A stretch of 51,426 nucleotides of DNA from Pleurocapsa sp. MO_226.B13 (GCA_030064795.1 JASJEI010000013.1:1-51426); one strand, 5' to 3'; shown: positions 28,839-38,799, counted from the first letter of the stretch. A program made the numbers and translations. The notes: a model not told the origin generated them from the sequence alone.

Positions 28839-30053
28839 TCATTTACCAACAGCAGATACATTAACCTTATCCAGATGGCTTAATAAATTTTGCATCTGAT
28901 ACTCATCTATAACAATACTGTCGCGAACATCTTCAGTTAACTTACAGTAGCCAGAGGAATCATCTATACTCAGGATGTATGACTTACGATTAGAGCTTTT
29001 GAGGATATGAATTTGAGCCAGTTGCAGCAATTCACTTAAAATGCTGAGAGTGGGTACTTGTAGTCGAGCAATTCGCGCCATTTCTACGGGGGCAGTAATT
29101 AGACTAATTTCGCCTAACTTGCCTTGGGAAAAATCTTGAGCCAGGGATGGGAGATGACTCTGACTACCTGGGGTTTGGATATAGGAGTAGATTTTTGTTT
29201 CGGTAGGTAAATCCTCTGAATCGATACCATAACAACTAAAAATATAGTTAACTTCAGTAATTATAGTTTCGATCAGACTTTTAGTAGCAGCATGAGCAGT
29301 CAACTCAGCAATTATCTTACCCGTCAATGCCGAGAGAACATTAGTAGTCAGATTGATTGCCAGTTTGTTACATACTGCCGTGCGAATTTTGTCCGTGTAG
29401 CTAGCTTTTAACCCATGTTGAGAAAACAGATTACACAGATGTTGAATAATTGTTTGTTGTTTTTGGTTGCCGTCTTCTTGTTTAGTTAAACCCAAAATTA
29501 ATTGTGGGGGTTTTCTAATCTCTATTTTGCCCTCTGAATTTTTCTGACAGGGTGCTTTAACCACACAACCAACTGAGGTATACTTACTCAGAGTTCGATA
29601 TAAGATACCACCTGAATCGACAGTATCTAGATAACGATTAGAGCTTATACCATGGGAAATATTTTTATCGAGGCAAGCCAAATAGCGATCGCAATTGAAC
29701 CACCAGTAGGGTATTCCATTTTGAGCGTGAATCAGAATTGTCTGGGGAGTTGAGTGGGCTTGAATATAAGAAACTACTTCTGTTAGACGGTTACTCTTGA
29801 GGGCAATAATAATGACATCGAACTTTTGATTTAAATCCGTTGCCGTATCGACAAAGCTTACTTGCGGATGCATCGGCGAAATCCAGAGTTTTTCTCCGTG
29901 GGCATAATGTAACTGTAAACCCTGTTTTTGTAATACTTGAGTGTAATTACTGCTAGGCCTACTAGCAAAGGTAATTGTTAAACCAGCTTTTACTAAAGCA
30001 GCACCCATCAATGCCCCAATAGAACCAGCACCAATTACTAAAATCTTATCCAT
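28839..30053 (-). CDS. Ketopantoate reductase-like oxidoreductase
   Basis: The 404-residue protein starts with an NADP-binding Rossmann motif, I-L-V-I-G-A-G-S-I-G-A-L-M-G, followed by D-V-I-I-I-A-L-K-S-N and I-L-I-H-A-Q-N-G-I. The C-terminal half contains the K-L-A-I-N-L-T-T-N-V-L-S-A-L-T-G segment typical of ApbA/PanE C-domains. PanE reduces 2-dehydropantoate in CoA synthesis, but this protein is about 100 residues longer than PanE, so it is better described as a family member of unknown substrate. Its start overlaps the end of the sulfotransferase-like gene by 8 bp, so the two are translationally coupled. Confidence 0.78.
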   Translation of the reverse strand: MDKILVIGAGSIGALMGAALVKAGLTITFASRPSSNYTQVLQKQGLQLHYAHGEKLWISPMHPQVSFVDTATDLNQKFDVIIIALKSNRLTEVVSYIQAHSTPQTILIHAQNGIPYWWFNCDRYLACLDKNISHGISSNRYLDTVDSGGILYRTLSKYTSVGCVVKAPCQKNSEGKIEIRKPPQLILGLTKQEDGNQKQQTIIQHLCNLFSQHGLKASYTDKIRTAVCNKLAINLTTNVLSALTGKIIAELTAHAATKSLIETIITEVNYIFSCYGIDSEDLPTETKIYSYIQTPGSQSHLPSLAQDFSQGKLGEISLITAPVEMARIARLQVPTLSILSELLQLAQIHILKSSNRKSYILSIDDSSGYCKLTEDVRDSIVIDEYQMQNLLSHLDKVNVSAVGK

Positions 30054-31221
30054 AGATTTTTTGTGGTTTTTCCCAATATTGATTAACTATCGTTAAATAA
30101 CTTTGGAAACTGTCGATATTTATCGATTTATCTTCAGCTAAGGATGACAACCAATCATTTACGCTCTCTTTATCTTGTAAATACAAAAAAGCGATCGCAT
30201 AAGCGATCGTCGGATGAGTATTAATTAGTTCTGAATTCCTCGTTGTTGCTATTTCCGATAAAGTTGGTAAATAAGCTTGCTCTGGAGCATATAACAGTTC
30301 GAGATACAAAGGAATCAGTTCCCTAATATGTTGCTGCGAGCTAACAGGGAAAATATCCAAACTAACTGTTTCTTTTGAGGTTAAAGGAGCGATCATCTTA
30401 CTCTTATTTGCCTTACGTACCATTGGTCTGGTTTTATCCCTGATATCCCAAACCTTGGCTGATGTTTTGGCTAAGTTGTTTAAGTTTAATTGTGAATATT
30501 TATTGGAGTTAAAATTTAGTTTGGTAATTGCTTTTTTAATTGCCACTTCAGGGTTATATCTCAATAACACCGAATCTAAAATTGCGATCTTTTTTTCAGT
30601 ACCAGAGATAGCCTGTTTAACTTGCTGAAAATCATTCAGTAATGCCTGCCAAGCAGCTTGATTACAGCTAATAGTTGTTCCTTCCCATTCAGCAGGTAAG
30701 ATTGAATTCTCTGTAATTTGGGCTTTACCAATCACAAAATCTCGGTTTTCTTGTAGCTTTCCCTTACCCTGAAAAACCTTATCGGTCATTGCGGATAACC
30801 ACGACATATACTGGAGATGAGGCTCGCGAATCGTAAACAAAAAGCGATCGGGAATCTCTAACCATCTCCGCCAGATACAGGGATGAAAAAAGCCAGCTAA
30901 TTCCTTAATTACTACCGTTGCTGTTTGATTATTAGTTAAATATTGTTTAATTTGTTGGACTATTAAGCCACAAGCAGCATCATAAATATCCGCATCAAAA
31001 TCTAATTTTTCCTGGCGAAAACGACCTCCAGACTTTTGCAAAGTACCGCGAAAAGGCTGGTGAATAGCTAAATCGGCTAATTGAGCCAAAATAATTTCGG
31101 TAATTGTCGAACCACTTCTAGCAGTACCGTGAATGTAAAAGAGCGAAACTCGACCGCTAGAGGTAAGCTGTTTTAATTCCAATTCGTGGGAAAAGCGACC
31201 GCCATATTTGAGCTGTTGCAT
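30046..31221 (-). CDS. Sulfotransferase-like protein
   Basis: The protein has 391 residues from the ATG at 31221 (AGGAAA upstream). The P-loop F-Y-I-H-G-T-A-R-S-G-S-T-I-T-E corresponds to the PAPS 5'-phosphosulfate loop, and F-T-I-R-E-P-H (about residue 130) to the 3'-phosphate-binding R/S strand. The C-terminal 150 residues are helical and unfamiliar. It is coupled by overlap to a ketopantoate-reductase-like gene, suggesting a two-step modification: reduction of a carbonyl to a hydroxyl, then sulfation. That order is an inference. It is the second PAPS-type sulfotransferase in the window and is not closely similar to the one at 5.2-6.7 kb. Confidence 0.72.
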   Translation of the reverse strand: MQQLKYGGRFSHELELKQLTSSGRVSLFYIHGTARSGSTITEIILAQLADLAIHQPFRGTLQKSGGRFRQEKLDFDADIYDAACGLIVQQIKQYLTNNQTATVVIKELAGFFHPCIWRRWLEIPDRFLFTIREPHLQYMSWLSAMTDKVFQGKGKLQENRDFVIGKAQITENSILPAEWEGTTISCNQAAWQALLNDFQQVKQAISGTEKKIAILDSVLLRYNPEVAIKKAITKLNFNSNKYSQLNLNNLAKTSAKVWDIRDKTRPMVRKANKSKMIAPLTSKETVSLDIFPVSSQQHIRELIPLYLELLYAPEQAYLPTLSEIATTRNSELINTHPTIAYAIAFLYLQDKESVNDWLSSLAEDKSINIDSFQSYLTIVNQYWEKPQKIYG

Positions 31222-31801
31222 CAATATTTCCTGACTAATTCGTCAGTAGTTAATAGATAACTAAGATAGTGATATTGCCAGTAAATACAAGCCATATCAA
31301 TTATTTTGAAGATTGTAAAATGCTGAGATTAAGATTTAATTAAGCGATTATTTAATTAAGCGATTAATATAATAATAAGTAATAACCACGAAAAGTTGTG
31401 TTCTATTTTACCATATCTAATTACGTACAAATACTGATTTGTATTATCGAGTCTTAGATCGCAAAAGATTTTTAGGTAAAGACCAATAGTATCTATCGAT
31501 GCAGTATTTGCGGATATTACCAGGGTAATCGCACCTAATTTCTTAAATCGATACAAAACAAGGCTTTCGGCAATCGATTCGTAAAATTTAAAAAATTGAA
31601 AACTCTTGCTAGATAAGTATTCTAAGATTTTGATGCGATTACCCTGCGGATATTACTGCGATCGAGTTTAGTTGGAGCGAGGCGCGATCGCTTTTTTGAT
31701 TAGCTACAAACGCAACCATCACATCTAATACCAATTCTCAAAAATAGCCGAATAGATAACCAAATTATTTTCTCTTATAAATAATAACTAATAACTAATA
31801 A
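31222..31801. other. Intergenic region with a small transposable repeat
   Basis: About 580 bp. It contains a direct repeat TTAATTAAGCGATTA-like pair (31335-31370), the MITE at 31521-31645 with its flanking duplications, and an ATAACTA tandem tract (31785-31803). No gene is seen. Confidence 0.5.
31521..31645. mobile_element. About 125-bp MITE with 11-bp flanking direct repeats
   Basis: Terminal inverted repeats AGGGTAATCGCA (31522-31533) and TGCGATTACCCT (31634-31645) are perfect over 12 bp, and similarity extends inward (TCTTA-A-A-AT on both sides). GCGGATATTAC is directly repeated immediately outside (31510-31520 and 31646-31656). The arrangement is that of a non-autonomous element with an 11-bp target duplication, in the range of IS4-type elements. 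Confidence 0.78.
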
Positions 31802-32671
31802 CTAATTTAATTGCTGCTCGTCGATCGTTGATATGCTGGGATAGGTCAACTGATGTTTGCTGAAAGCTTGTTTAGCTCTGGTAACTAAATCGGTCTGATA
31901 GACAAATTCATCCCGCGCATCGAGGGGATAAGATTTGAGTTTAAACATAGTACCCCAGGGTTTTTCTTCCATAATGACAACAATAGGCAACTTGAGAGCG
32001 GTGTACTTACTGGTTTGGGCGACTCGATAGAGAATCTTTTTAATTAGCTTGATATCGATATCGTGAGCAAAATAAAACTTAGTAACTACTTGTGCTTCCA
32101 ATGCGCCAGCGTTGGCGTTGGATACGGCTTCTGTCCAGATTTTATTGTGGGGTATGGTAATTTCATTATCATCTGGAGTTTGGATTCTTACCGATCGCAA
32201 ACCATAACTAACTACCTCTCCGTAGAACTCTCCGATTTTGACGCGATCGCCGACATTATAGGGAGATTCAAACAAGCCAACTATCCCAGCAATAATCGAA
32301 CTGGCATAGTCTTTAAAAGCAAAACCCAAAGCTACCGCTACCGTACTCGTTATTGCTAGGAGATTCTCTTTAGAGAGATTGAGAAACAAGTTCATCAAAA
32401 TAACGATAACGGTAGTTAAGACCAACATCCGTAAAAAAGGCAAAAACTGCTTGACCCTCAACCGCCATTCCTTAGCAATTCTTTCTGAGAGCCAAATAAC
32501 TAATTTGTCTAAGATTTTTATAGTTATGTATGCAGCCAAGACAAGCAATATGGCTTGGACAACTTTTTGCGAAGTAATCTCAGAGACAATTTCTTTGGTT
32601 TCTTCGGCTGTTTCTTGGGCCGCACTTTTGGCAGACTGCCCTAAGAGATAAAATCGATCGCTAATAGACAA
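31802..32671 (-). CDS. MscS-type mechanosensitive channel
   Basis: The 289-residue protein has three N-terminal membrane helices. The pore-proximal segment is A-V-A-L-G-F-A-F-K-D-Y-A-S-S-I-I-A-G-I, followed by E-S-P-Y-N-V-G-D-R-V-K-I-G and a beta domain with I-P-H-N-K-I-W-T, all standard for MscS. It opens under membrane tension to release osmolytes. It lies 7 bp after the stop of the winged-helix-like gene on the same strand, so the two form an operon. Confidence 0.92.
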   Translation of the reverse strand: MSISDRFYLLGQSAKSAAQETAEETKEIVSEITSQKVVQAILLVLAAYITIKILDKLVIWLSERIAKEWRLRVKQFLPFLRMLVLTTVIVILMNLFLNLSKENLLAITSTVAVALGFAFKDYASSIIAGIVGLFESPYNVGDRVKIGEFYGEVVSYGLRSVRIQTPDDNEITIPHNKIWTEAVSNANAGALEAQVVTKFYFAHDIDIKLIKKILYRVAQTSKYTALKLPIVVIMEEKPWGTMFKLKSYPLDARDEFVYQTDLVTRAKQAFSKHQLTYPSISTIDEQQLN

Positions 32672-32678
32672 TTGCTAG

Positions 32679-33905
32679 TTACTCCCTATTGATAATAAAG
32701 TTATTGCTTGCCAACTCCCGTTTGAGTTTGGGATAGTGAATTGGATTAATCTTTAACACTCGATCTCGTTGTTCGACCACACCCGCACGGCGCAACATTT
32801 GCACCATTGCTTGCACTTGAGCCTCCTCATCCCCCAAGCTTTCGGCTAAGGCTGATACAGTTAGATCGCCATGTAATAAAAGAGAATATAAAAGATATTG
32901 CTCTGTTGGTTTTAAATTGGGTAATTTTTCTAATTCAGGATCTTGAGCCACCAAAACTGCTTCGGGTTGAGGGGGGGGTTCGCCTTCAGTTTCAGCCTCG
33001 TCTGGATCTTCTGAATAGCGAATTGATTTGAGAAATATTTGTACCGCTATTTCACCGACTCCTTGGGAAAGATCGGCGAGGCGATCGAAGTAATTAGTTT
33101 TGTTGTCTTTTTCCCGATCTAAAATTTGCTTGTCAAGATCTGGTTCGCCAAAAGTAATCTTTAATTCATCGATAATCGGATCGAGCCATTGTTCTAGTTT
33201 TTCTGGTGCGATCGTGGGTAAATCGAAAACCTCTCCACAGTAGGCTTCTAGCGCGAACACGTAGTTGAGGTATTGCCAAGATACCTGTCCCCCGCCAATA
33301 ATCCAAAAGCGATCCCTAGAACCATCGCACAATAATGTTTGTAGGTATTTAATTCCCTCTAAACCCTCTAAAGAACGCACAAAACACCAGCTAAGATTGG
33401 GAATTACTACTATTTCTAATTCCTCGTCAGAATTATTTTCGCTAGATTTAGATTTTAAATAATGTTCTAATTTCGCCTTAATCGTGGCGATCGCCTTTGG
33501 TCTAGCAGTTAATGGTAATAACCTCGTCGGGAGTTGTTTTTGTTGTGTCCATTCCTCAAGAGTTTCCGACAAAATCCTCGATACGGCAACGACAGGACTA
33601 CTTAAAATTACTATTGAATTGTTGGCATTGTTAGGATCTTCACGCCAACGAGCGAAGGTTTCATCTAAAGCAGAGACTATCGCCTCTTTGTCTGCGGGGT
33701 TACTCGGTAAGTTTTCCACAGCCTCAACTAGCTGGCGACGCACTTGAGGGGGCAATTCAATTAGCGTCTGCTCTGGCTCTTGTGTTTCTTGAGAGTCTTC
33801 AGTATATAACGAAAAGATAAAATGACGGCGATTGTTTAACCATTTTTTAAATCGCTGCCACATTTTAGCTGTGGTTTTCACTATAGTTATTACGATTATC
33901 GCCAT
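32679..33905 (-). CDS. Membrane-associated protein with C-terminal winged-helix domain
   Basis: The frame has 408 residues from 33905; the ATG at 33863 (M-W-Q-R-F-K-K-W) is an alternative start. After a short hydrophobic or amphipathic N-terminus comes an uncharacterised middle domain with I-V-I-L-S-S-P-V-V-A-V-S-R-I and F-W-I-I-G-G-G-Q-V-S-W-Q-Y-L. The last 90 residues (L-K-P-T-E-Q-Y-L-L-Y-S-L-L-L-H-G-D-L-T-V-S-A-L-A-E-S-L) look like a MarR-type winged helix. It is encoded just upstream of mscS with a 7-bp gap, suggesting a shared job in osmotic response. The middle domain is unknown to me. Confidence 0.65.
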   Translation of the reverse strand: MAIIVITIVKTTAKMWQRFKKWLNNRRHFIFSLYTEDSQETQEPEQTLIELPPQVRRQLVEAVENLPSNPADKEAIVSALDETFARWREDPNNANNSIVILSSPVVAVSRILSETLEEWTQQKQLPTRLLPLTARPKAIATIKAKLEHYLKSKSSENNSDEELEIVVIPNLSWCFVRSLEGLEGIKYLQTLLCDGSRDRFWIIGGGQVSWQYLNYVFALEAYCGEVFDLPTIAPEKLEQWLDPIIDELKITFGEPDLDKQILDREKDNKTNYFDRLADLSQGVGEIAVQIFLKSIRYSEDPDEAETEGEPPPQPEAVLVAQDPELEKLPNLKPTEQYLLYSLLLHGDLTVSALAESLGDEEAQVQAMVQMLRRAGVVEQRDRVLKINPIHYPKLKRELASNNFIINRE

Positions 33906-34013
33906 TAGTCTTCTGGTTACTGCTACCTATTGCTAATTGTCGCAGAGAACTGGCGATGCTTCTAGGTTTGGGATTGTTTCCCTTGACAGCAGGTCATCCT
34001 TATAAGTTAATTT

Positions 34014-34071
34014 CTTTGCCCTCATTCGAGGATAAACGTCTCTGCCCTCATTCGAGGATAAACGTCTTTGC
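34014..34071. repeat. 26-bp tandem repeat
   Basis: Two near-identical 26-bp units (34014-34039 and 34040-34065, one mismatch) end in ATTCGAGGATAAACGT, followed by the start of a third unit. Related single units occur at about 21360-21390. It lies just downstream of the GH116 gene's stop, between same-strand genes. Confidence 0.7.
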
Positions 34072-34077
34072 GCGAGA

Positions 34078-36492
34078 TTACCTCCAATCAGTCAAAACCC
34101 CATAAACCCCCCAAATAGCCATTGCTCTCAAATAATGAGAAGCGCGAAAAGTTCCCACTGCGGTAATTGCTTCGGGAGTCCTAAACTGCAAACCATTTTC
34201 ATAAACTTGTTTAACCACAGTTTCTACCAATCTAAACGCCTCATCTTTCATGTCCATCTGAATCATAAAGGCTGCCAAACCAAAGTTAATTCCCGTCCAG
34301 ACTTCCAAAGGATGAGTATCATCGGGGTTGACAGGGCTACCATCGGGTAAAACGCCATTGGCCGCGCCATACTTACCGTTATGGAATTTAAGGAAACAGG
34401 CATCGTAGATTTTATTCAAAGTAGATTTAATATATTGTTCTTCTACCACGTCGGGTAAACCCAATAAACGAGCGTAGAATTGACCGCAGAGTTGATCCGC
34501 CATGACTACATCAGAACCACTTTCGCTATCGAGACGATAGTATTCGCCATTCCAGAGAGTATCGTGATAGAGCGATCGCGCTTGATGCAACCAGCTATTA
34601 TAAGTATTAATCGTGTTTTCTATCCCGACGGGAAAGTCATCTGGTTGCAGGTTGGGATTCATGGGCGGGTTAGCGATGAGGATTTTGCCGATTTTAATTG
34701 CTGCTTCGAGGGCTGCTATCCACAAACCACCGCAATAACTACTAATCCCTCTTAGTCTCCAGTCGTCAAAAGTTTGGTCGGGTGCGCCAGAGTTTTCGGG
34801 AATGCCATCACAATCGCGATCGAACTTCTTCAAATATGCCAGGGTGAGAGTAATACTATCCCAACATTCCCAAAGAAAGTTGGGATCTTCCTTGGGAGTA
34901 AGCAGGTAATCTCGATATACCTGCAAAACAAAATCACTGGGTAAGTCTTTCCATTGATTACAGTCTTGATAGGAGGTATAGTTAGTTTCTGACCAGGGAT
35001 GTTCGTTAGGTGCGCCAAGATCGTGGGGAGTCGCACCAGCTTCTTTTCTAATCGCACTCGAACCATCGTAACCGACTATGCGGGGGGTATCGTCGTGATG
35101 GGGAATTGCTCTGGCAAAGGCTTCTAAAACCGCTTTATCTAAACGCGGCCACAACATCATCAAGCCAAAAGAACCATACAAACGCACGTCCAGACTTTCA
35201 TACCAGCGATAGTCCATACATTCTAAGACCCCAAACTGTCCCACTGGGTCGTCTTCCGTCGCAGCCGTCCATAGCGTTCCACCGTCTGCAAGTAGATATA
35301 GCTCGTTAAACAGTGCCATCTTGAACCAGTCTGGAAGATCTTCCCGTTGCAGAATCGGATTTTGCCAATTTTCCAGCCTTTCTCGCCACCAGTCGCCATG
35401 TTTGAGTGCAGTTCGCACCATACTCCAGGCATTTTGACCATTACGTCCAAAAAAGTCGGTATAGCGTCGATAATAGTTAATTCCTTCCTTAAATTCCGTA
35501 ATCGGAAAATCCCAGGTTAAAGTAAAGGGAATCTGTTTGGTCTTACCTGGCTTGAGGGTAAATCGTATGGCGATCGCACAGGCAATTTGTTCTCCAGGTT
35601 CGGCGGGAGTTTCATCTTGTCTGTCGGGTAACGAGCCATCGGCTGCAAAATAGTCCCAAACTTCCGCCCCGTCGCTATCGGGATTCCAACGACCCAGATA
35701 AAATACTTCTACACTAGGATTAGCCACAGAGGCGATCGCAATTTGTCCATCTCCTTCCCGTACTTCTTTATGGGGTTGTACCCGATTTAATAAGCAGCCA
35801 ACGCGATAGTGGTCTTGTATCCACTGGTTATAGTTGCCCGTACTGTCGCGCCACTTGGGTTGATATTCGTATTCGGGACTACCATCATCTCGTACCTTGA
35901 CCGTTGGCGATTTAATCGCATTGGTAAACCAACCGACAATATTTTGCCAAGTTAGCATAATACTCAAAGTTATCGGTCGCTCGGTTGGATTATGTATCGT
36001 CCAGTTAAAATTAACCAAAGGATAACTGGCTTCTTGATAACTTTCTGCCCAAATTGGGGAAAACTGCTCGCAAGTAAGTTCTGCTGCAAATACGCCGTGA
36101 TACTCAAACCAACTGCGGGGATATAACGCGCTATAAGTACCTTTTTCCTGGGGATACCACGACCAACGGGATAAACTATTACCTGCTGGTGCTTCTGTAG
36201 ATAAAGCGTAGGCTTGGGTTGACTCTTCTGTCTGCTCGAAAACACTAAACTGACAGGCGGGAAGCGACCTGAAAATATGCTCCCCTCCATCCAAATGCCA
36301 AAGATTAAAATCTCCTCTTGGCGATCTGCCAATACATCCCGCCCCCATACCCCCCAAAGGCATCCCGTGCCAAGGGCCATCATCTAGATTACTTGCGTAG
36401 CGTACAGTGTAGGGTTGCTCCCATCCTTTACCGATGGGGCGTTTCCAAGCACAAGAAGGAATCTGAAGACTCGGCTTTTGGTTAGGTATCAT
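34078..36492 (-). CDS. GH116 family glucosidase/glucosylceramidase-like
   Basis: The 804-residue cytoplasmic protein has an N-terminal beta-sandwich (about residues 1-340, starting G-M-P-L-G-G-M-G-A-G-C-I-G) and a C-terminal (alpha/alpha)6 barrel. The barrel has the nucleophile region G-V-L-E-C-M-D-Y-R-W-Y-E-S-L-D-V-R-L-Y-G-S and the acid/base region D-C-D-G-I-P-E-N-S-G-A-P-D-Q-T-F-D-D-W. These are the conserved blocks of GH116, which includes human GBA2 and bacterial beta-glucosidases. Substrates may be glucosylated lipids or glycosides. Length is normal for the family. It is the second large glucosidase in the window and unrelated to the GH63-like one. Confidence 0.9.
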   Translation of the reverse strand: MIPNQKPSLQIPSCAWKRPIGKGWEQPYTVRYASNLDDGPWHGMPLGGMGAGCIGRSPRGDFNLWHLDGGEHIFRSLPACQFSVFEQTEESTQAYALSTEAPAGNSLSRWSWYPQEKGTYSALYPRSWFEYHGVFAAELTCEQFSPIWAESYQEASYPLVNFNWTIHNPTERPITLSIMLTWQNIVGWFTNAIKSPTVKVRDDGSPEYEYQPKWRDSTGNYNQWIQDHYRVGCLLNRVQPHKEVREGDGQIAIASVANPSVEVFYLGRWNPDSDGAEVWDYFAADGSLPDRQDETPAEPGEQIACAIAIRFTLKPGKTKQIPFTLTWDFPITEFKEGINYYRRYTDFFGRNGQNAWSMVRTALKHGDWWRERLENWQNPILQREDLPDWFKMALFNELYLLADGGTLWTAATEDDPVGQFGVLECMDYRWYESLDVRLYGSFGLMMLWPRLDKAVLEAFARAIPHHDDTPRIVGYDGSSAIRKEAGATPHDLGAPNEHPWSETNYTSYQDCNQWKDLPSDFVLQVYRDYLLTPKEDPNFLWECWDSITLTLAYLKKFDRDCDGIPENSGAPDQTFDDWRLRGISSYCGGLWIAALEAAIKIGKILIANPPMNPNLQPDDFPVGIENTINTYNSWLHQARSLYHDTLWNGEYYRLDSESGSDVVMADQLCGQFYARLLGLPDVVEEQYIKSTLNKIYDACFLKFHNGKYGAANGVLPDGSPVNPDDTHPLEVWTGINFGLAAFMIQMDMKDEAFRLVETVVKQVYENGLQFRTPEAITAVGTFRASHYLRAMAIWGVYGVLTDWR

Positions 36493-36660
36493 ATCCTTTA
36501 ATTACTGGTTCAAGCAAGAATTAGAATAACAACAAAATCACAGATTAACCAGTTAGCCAGCAGTATTTTATCTCGATTTATTAATTTGTAATATTAATTA
36601 CTACGCTTAACAACCGTTCCCGCTGCGTTATACTACGGAGTTGTTGTCCAAAAGCCTTGT

Positions 36661-38799
36661 ATGGTCAATTTTTTACGATTTTCCTCTGGAGTAGCTTTAG
36701 GAGCGTATCTACTCCAATTGTCTTCAGGGGCTTGGGGTTTACCCCAGCTCGATCGGACAGCGACATTAGACCCAGAAAACTCATCTCAATACATCGCGCC
36801 CCAGGAGACAATCAGAGTCCAATTTCCCAAGCATTTAATTGCTCAAGAGCGTCAGGGAGAAATCAAAGAATTTACAGTCTCGTCTACAGAAACCGAATTT
36901 CAGCCTCTAATTCCCATCGACCAAATTGAAACGGTGGAAGTGATTAGCGATCGCCAGGAATACGACCAAAAAACACGGGTAATTACGGCTATGGGAAATG
37001 TGGTGACACGTTATGCTCAATCCGTCTTGACTAGCGATCGCCTGGAAATTAATCTCGAAGATCGGGTTGCGGTAGCCACAGGAGATGTCGTCCTCCAACG
37101 AGGAGAACAAGTACTACGAGGAAATAAGTTTGAATATTATCTAGTCGAAGATCGGGGCGTTATTTTTGATGCGGGGGGCGAAATTTATCAACCAAGCTTG
37201 AGTCAAGATACGGATGTCGAACGAGAATTGCCTCCAGGACAAACTATTTTAGACCGAGCTTTGAGCGATCGCTTAATTGAAGACCAGCCGATTTCTAACG
37301 TAACGGCTGCGGAGGGGTTTGCTGCCACTGTGGGTAGTAGTCGAGATATAAGTCTAATCAACGGTGGTAATTCGACTGGTGGGGAAATTAATCGTCTGCG
37401 ATTTGAAGCGGACAGGGTAGACTTTATCGGAACCGACTGGGAAGCAATTAACTTGAGCCTAACTAACGATCCTTTTTCCCCTCCCGAATTAGAATTGCGA
37501 TCGGATCGGGCAAATTTTGAGCAGTTAGATGCCCAAAGAAGTAAATTAACTACCAGTAAATCGCGCTTGGTAGTTGACGATAGTTTGACCGTACCTTTAT
37601 TGCTTAGTGCTTTAGTCTTTGACGACCGCCCCAGTCGCCCAGGATTATTTAATGTTGCTTTTGATGGAGATGAAAGGGGAGGACTGTATGTCGAACGCTC
37701 TTGGACGATTTTAGAGAGTTCTAAGTTTAATTGGCAAGTTACCCCGCAATACTTTTTACAACGAGCCTTATTTCCCAACGCCTTTGGCTTTAGCGAAGAT
37801 GATGAAGGAGGACTATTTAGTTCGTCAGCATTGGGCTTAACCAGCCGGATTAATCTATTTTTTACGCCCAGAACTAGCTTGACTAGTAGTGTTTCTTTAA
37901 CTAGCTTGGACTTTAACGATCCCGAAGACAATCTTCGCGCCAACATAGGACTGCAACAAATAGTAGGCAAGCCAGATAATCCCTATAGATTCGCTTTAGA
38001 GTATAACTATCGCGATCGCCTGTTTAATGGTTCTCTGGGCTTTCAGGATGTCAGAAATAGTCTTGGTGGGGTGGTGACTTCTCCCAATCTGGCACTCGGC
38101 GACACGGGAGTAAACTTAAGATATCAGGCTTCGATTCAAAATATCAATGCCGATACCGACCGACAGGATTTGTTAGAGGTCGAGAGGGACAGCGATCGCA
38201 TTAATCTGTCTCGCTATCAAGGAGCGGTATTTCTCAATAAGAATTTCTCAATTTGGTCGGGAGAGGCTTTACCCAGTACTAAAGAGCAAGGTTTGCGTTA
38301 TACTCCCGTTCCCGTAGTTCCCTATTTAGAATTAATTACGGGGGTTACGGGAGTAGCTAGTTTTTATAGCAATGGTGACAGTCAACCGTCTTTAGAAGGC
38401 ACAATTGGTTTTCAAGGACAACTAGGTCATTTTTCTCGTTCTTGGTTGGATTATACGGGATTCAAGGTTAGCTATTCCCAAAATATTCGCGGAGACGAAT
38501 CGCCCTTTCTCTTCGATCGCCTTGTAGATCGTCAAACTCTCTCTCTGGGGATTACGCAGCAAATTTATGGCCCGATTCGTTTGGGGTTTAATACTTCTTG
38601 GGATCTCAATAACAATAATGAAATTAGTACCGACTATCTTTTAGAATACAGCCGTCGCACCCACAATCTGATTTTGCGCTACAACCCCGTCTTAGAAATC
38701 GGTTCTTTTAGTCTGCGAATTAGCGATTTTAATTGGCAAGGAAATCCTCGACCTTTTCGAGAGGAAATTACCCCAGTCATTCAAGGAGTCGAACAGTGA
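36661..38799 (+). CDS. DUF3769 protein, LptD/OstA-like outer-membrane assembly factor
   Basis: The 712-residue protein has an N-terminal signal-like segment (A-L-G-A-Y-L-L-Q-L-S-S-G-A-W-G) and an OstA/LptA-like beta-jellyroll (about residues 85-160). The jellyroll has the repeated pattern R-V-I-T-A-M-G-N-V-V-T-R-Y / A-V-A-T-G-D-V-V-L-Q-R-G-E-Q. A long beta-rich domain follows with alternating aromatic strands, typical of a barrel (S-L-G-F-Q-D-V-R, L-R-Y-Q-A-S, L-E-Y-N-Y-R-D-R-L). This is the cyanobacterial DUF3769 family, taken to insert lipopolysaccharide into the outer membrane. Length and architecture appear complete. Confidence 0.88.
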   Translation: MVNFLRFSSGVALGAYLLQLSSGAWGLPQLDRTATLDPENSSQYIAPQETIRVQFPKHLIAQERQGEIKEFTVSSTETEFQPLIPIDQIETVEVISDRQEYDQKTRVITAMGNVVTRYAQSVLTSDRLEINLEDRVAVATGDVVLQRGEQVLRGNKFEYYLVEDRGVIFDAGGEIYQPSLSQDTDVERELPPGQTILDRALSDRLIEDQPISNVTAAEGFAATVGSSRDISLINGGNSTGGEINRLRFEADRVDFIGTDWEAINLSLTNDPFSPPELELRSDRANFEQLDAQRSKLTTSKSRLVVDDSLTVPLLLSALVFDDRPSRPGLFNVAFDGDERGGLYVERSWTILESSKFNWQVTPQYFLQRALFPNAFGFSEDDEGGLFSSSALGLTSRINLFFTPRTSLTSSVSLTSLDFNDPEDNLRANIGLQQIVGKPDNPYRFALEYNYRDRLFNGSLGFQDVRNSLGGVVTSPNLALGDTGVNLRYQASIQNINADTDRQDLLEVERDSDRINLSRYQGAVFLNKNFSIWSGEALPSTKEQGLRYTPVPVVPYLELITGVTGVASFYSNGDSQPSLEGTIGFQGQLGHFSRSWLDYTGFKVSYSQNIRGDESPFLFDRLVDRQTLSLGITQQIYGPIRLGFNTSWDLNNNNEISTDYLLEYSRRTHNLILRYNPVLEIGSFSLRISDFNWQGNPRPFREEITPVIQGVEQ

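Noticed and set aside
34014..34071. CRISPR-like tandem repeats
   Set aside because: The 26-bp units are directly adjacent without spacers, and no cas gene is present; simple tandem repeat.
37203..37970. 255-codon open frame antisense to the DUF3769 gene
   Set aside because: It overlaps a clear gene for its whole length, has Ser/Lys/Leu-rich shadow composition, and no ribosome-binding site or recognisable domain.
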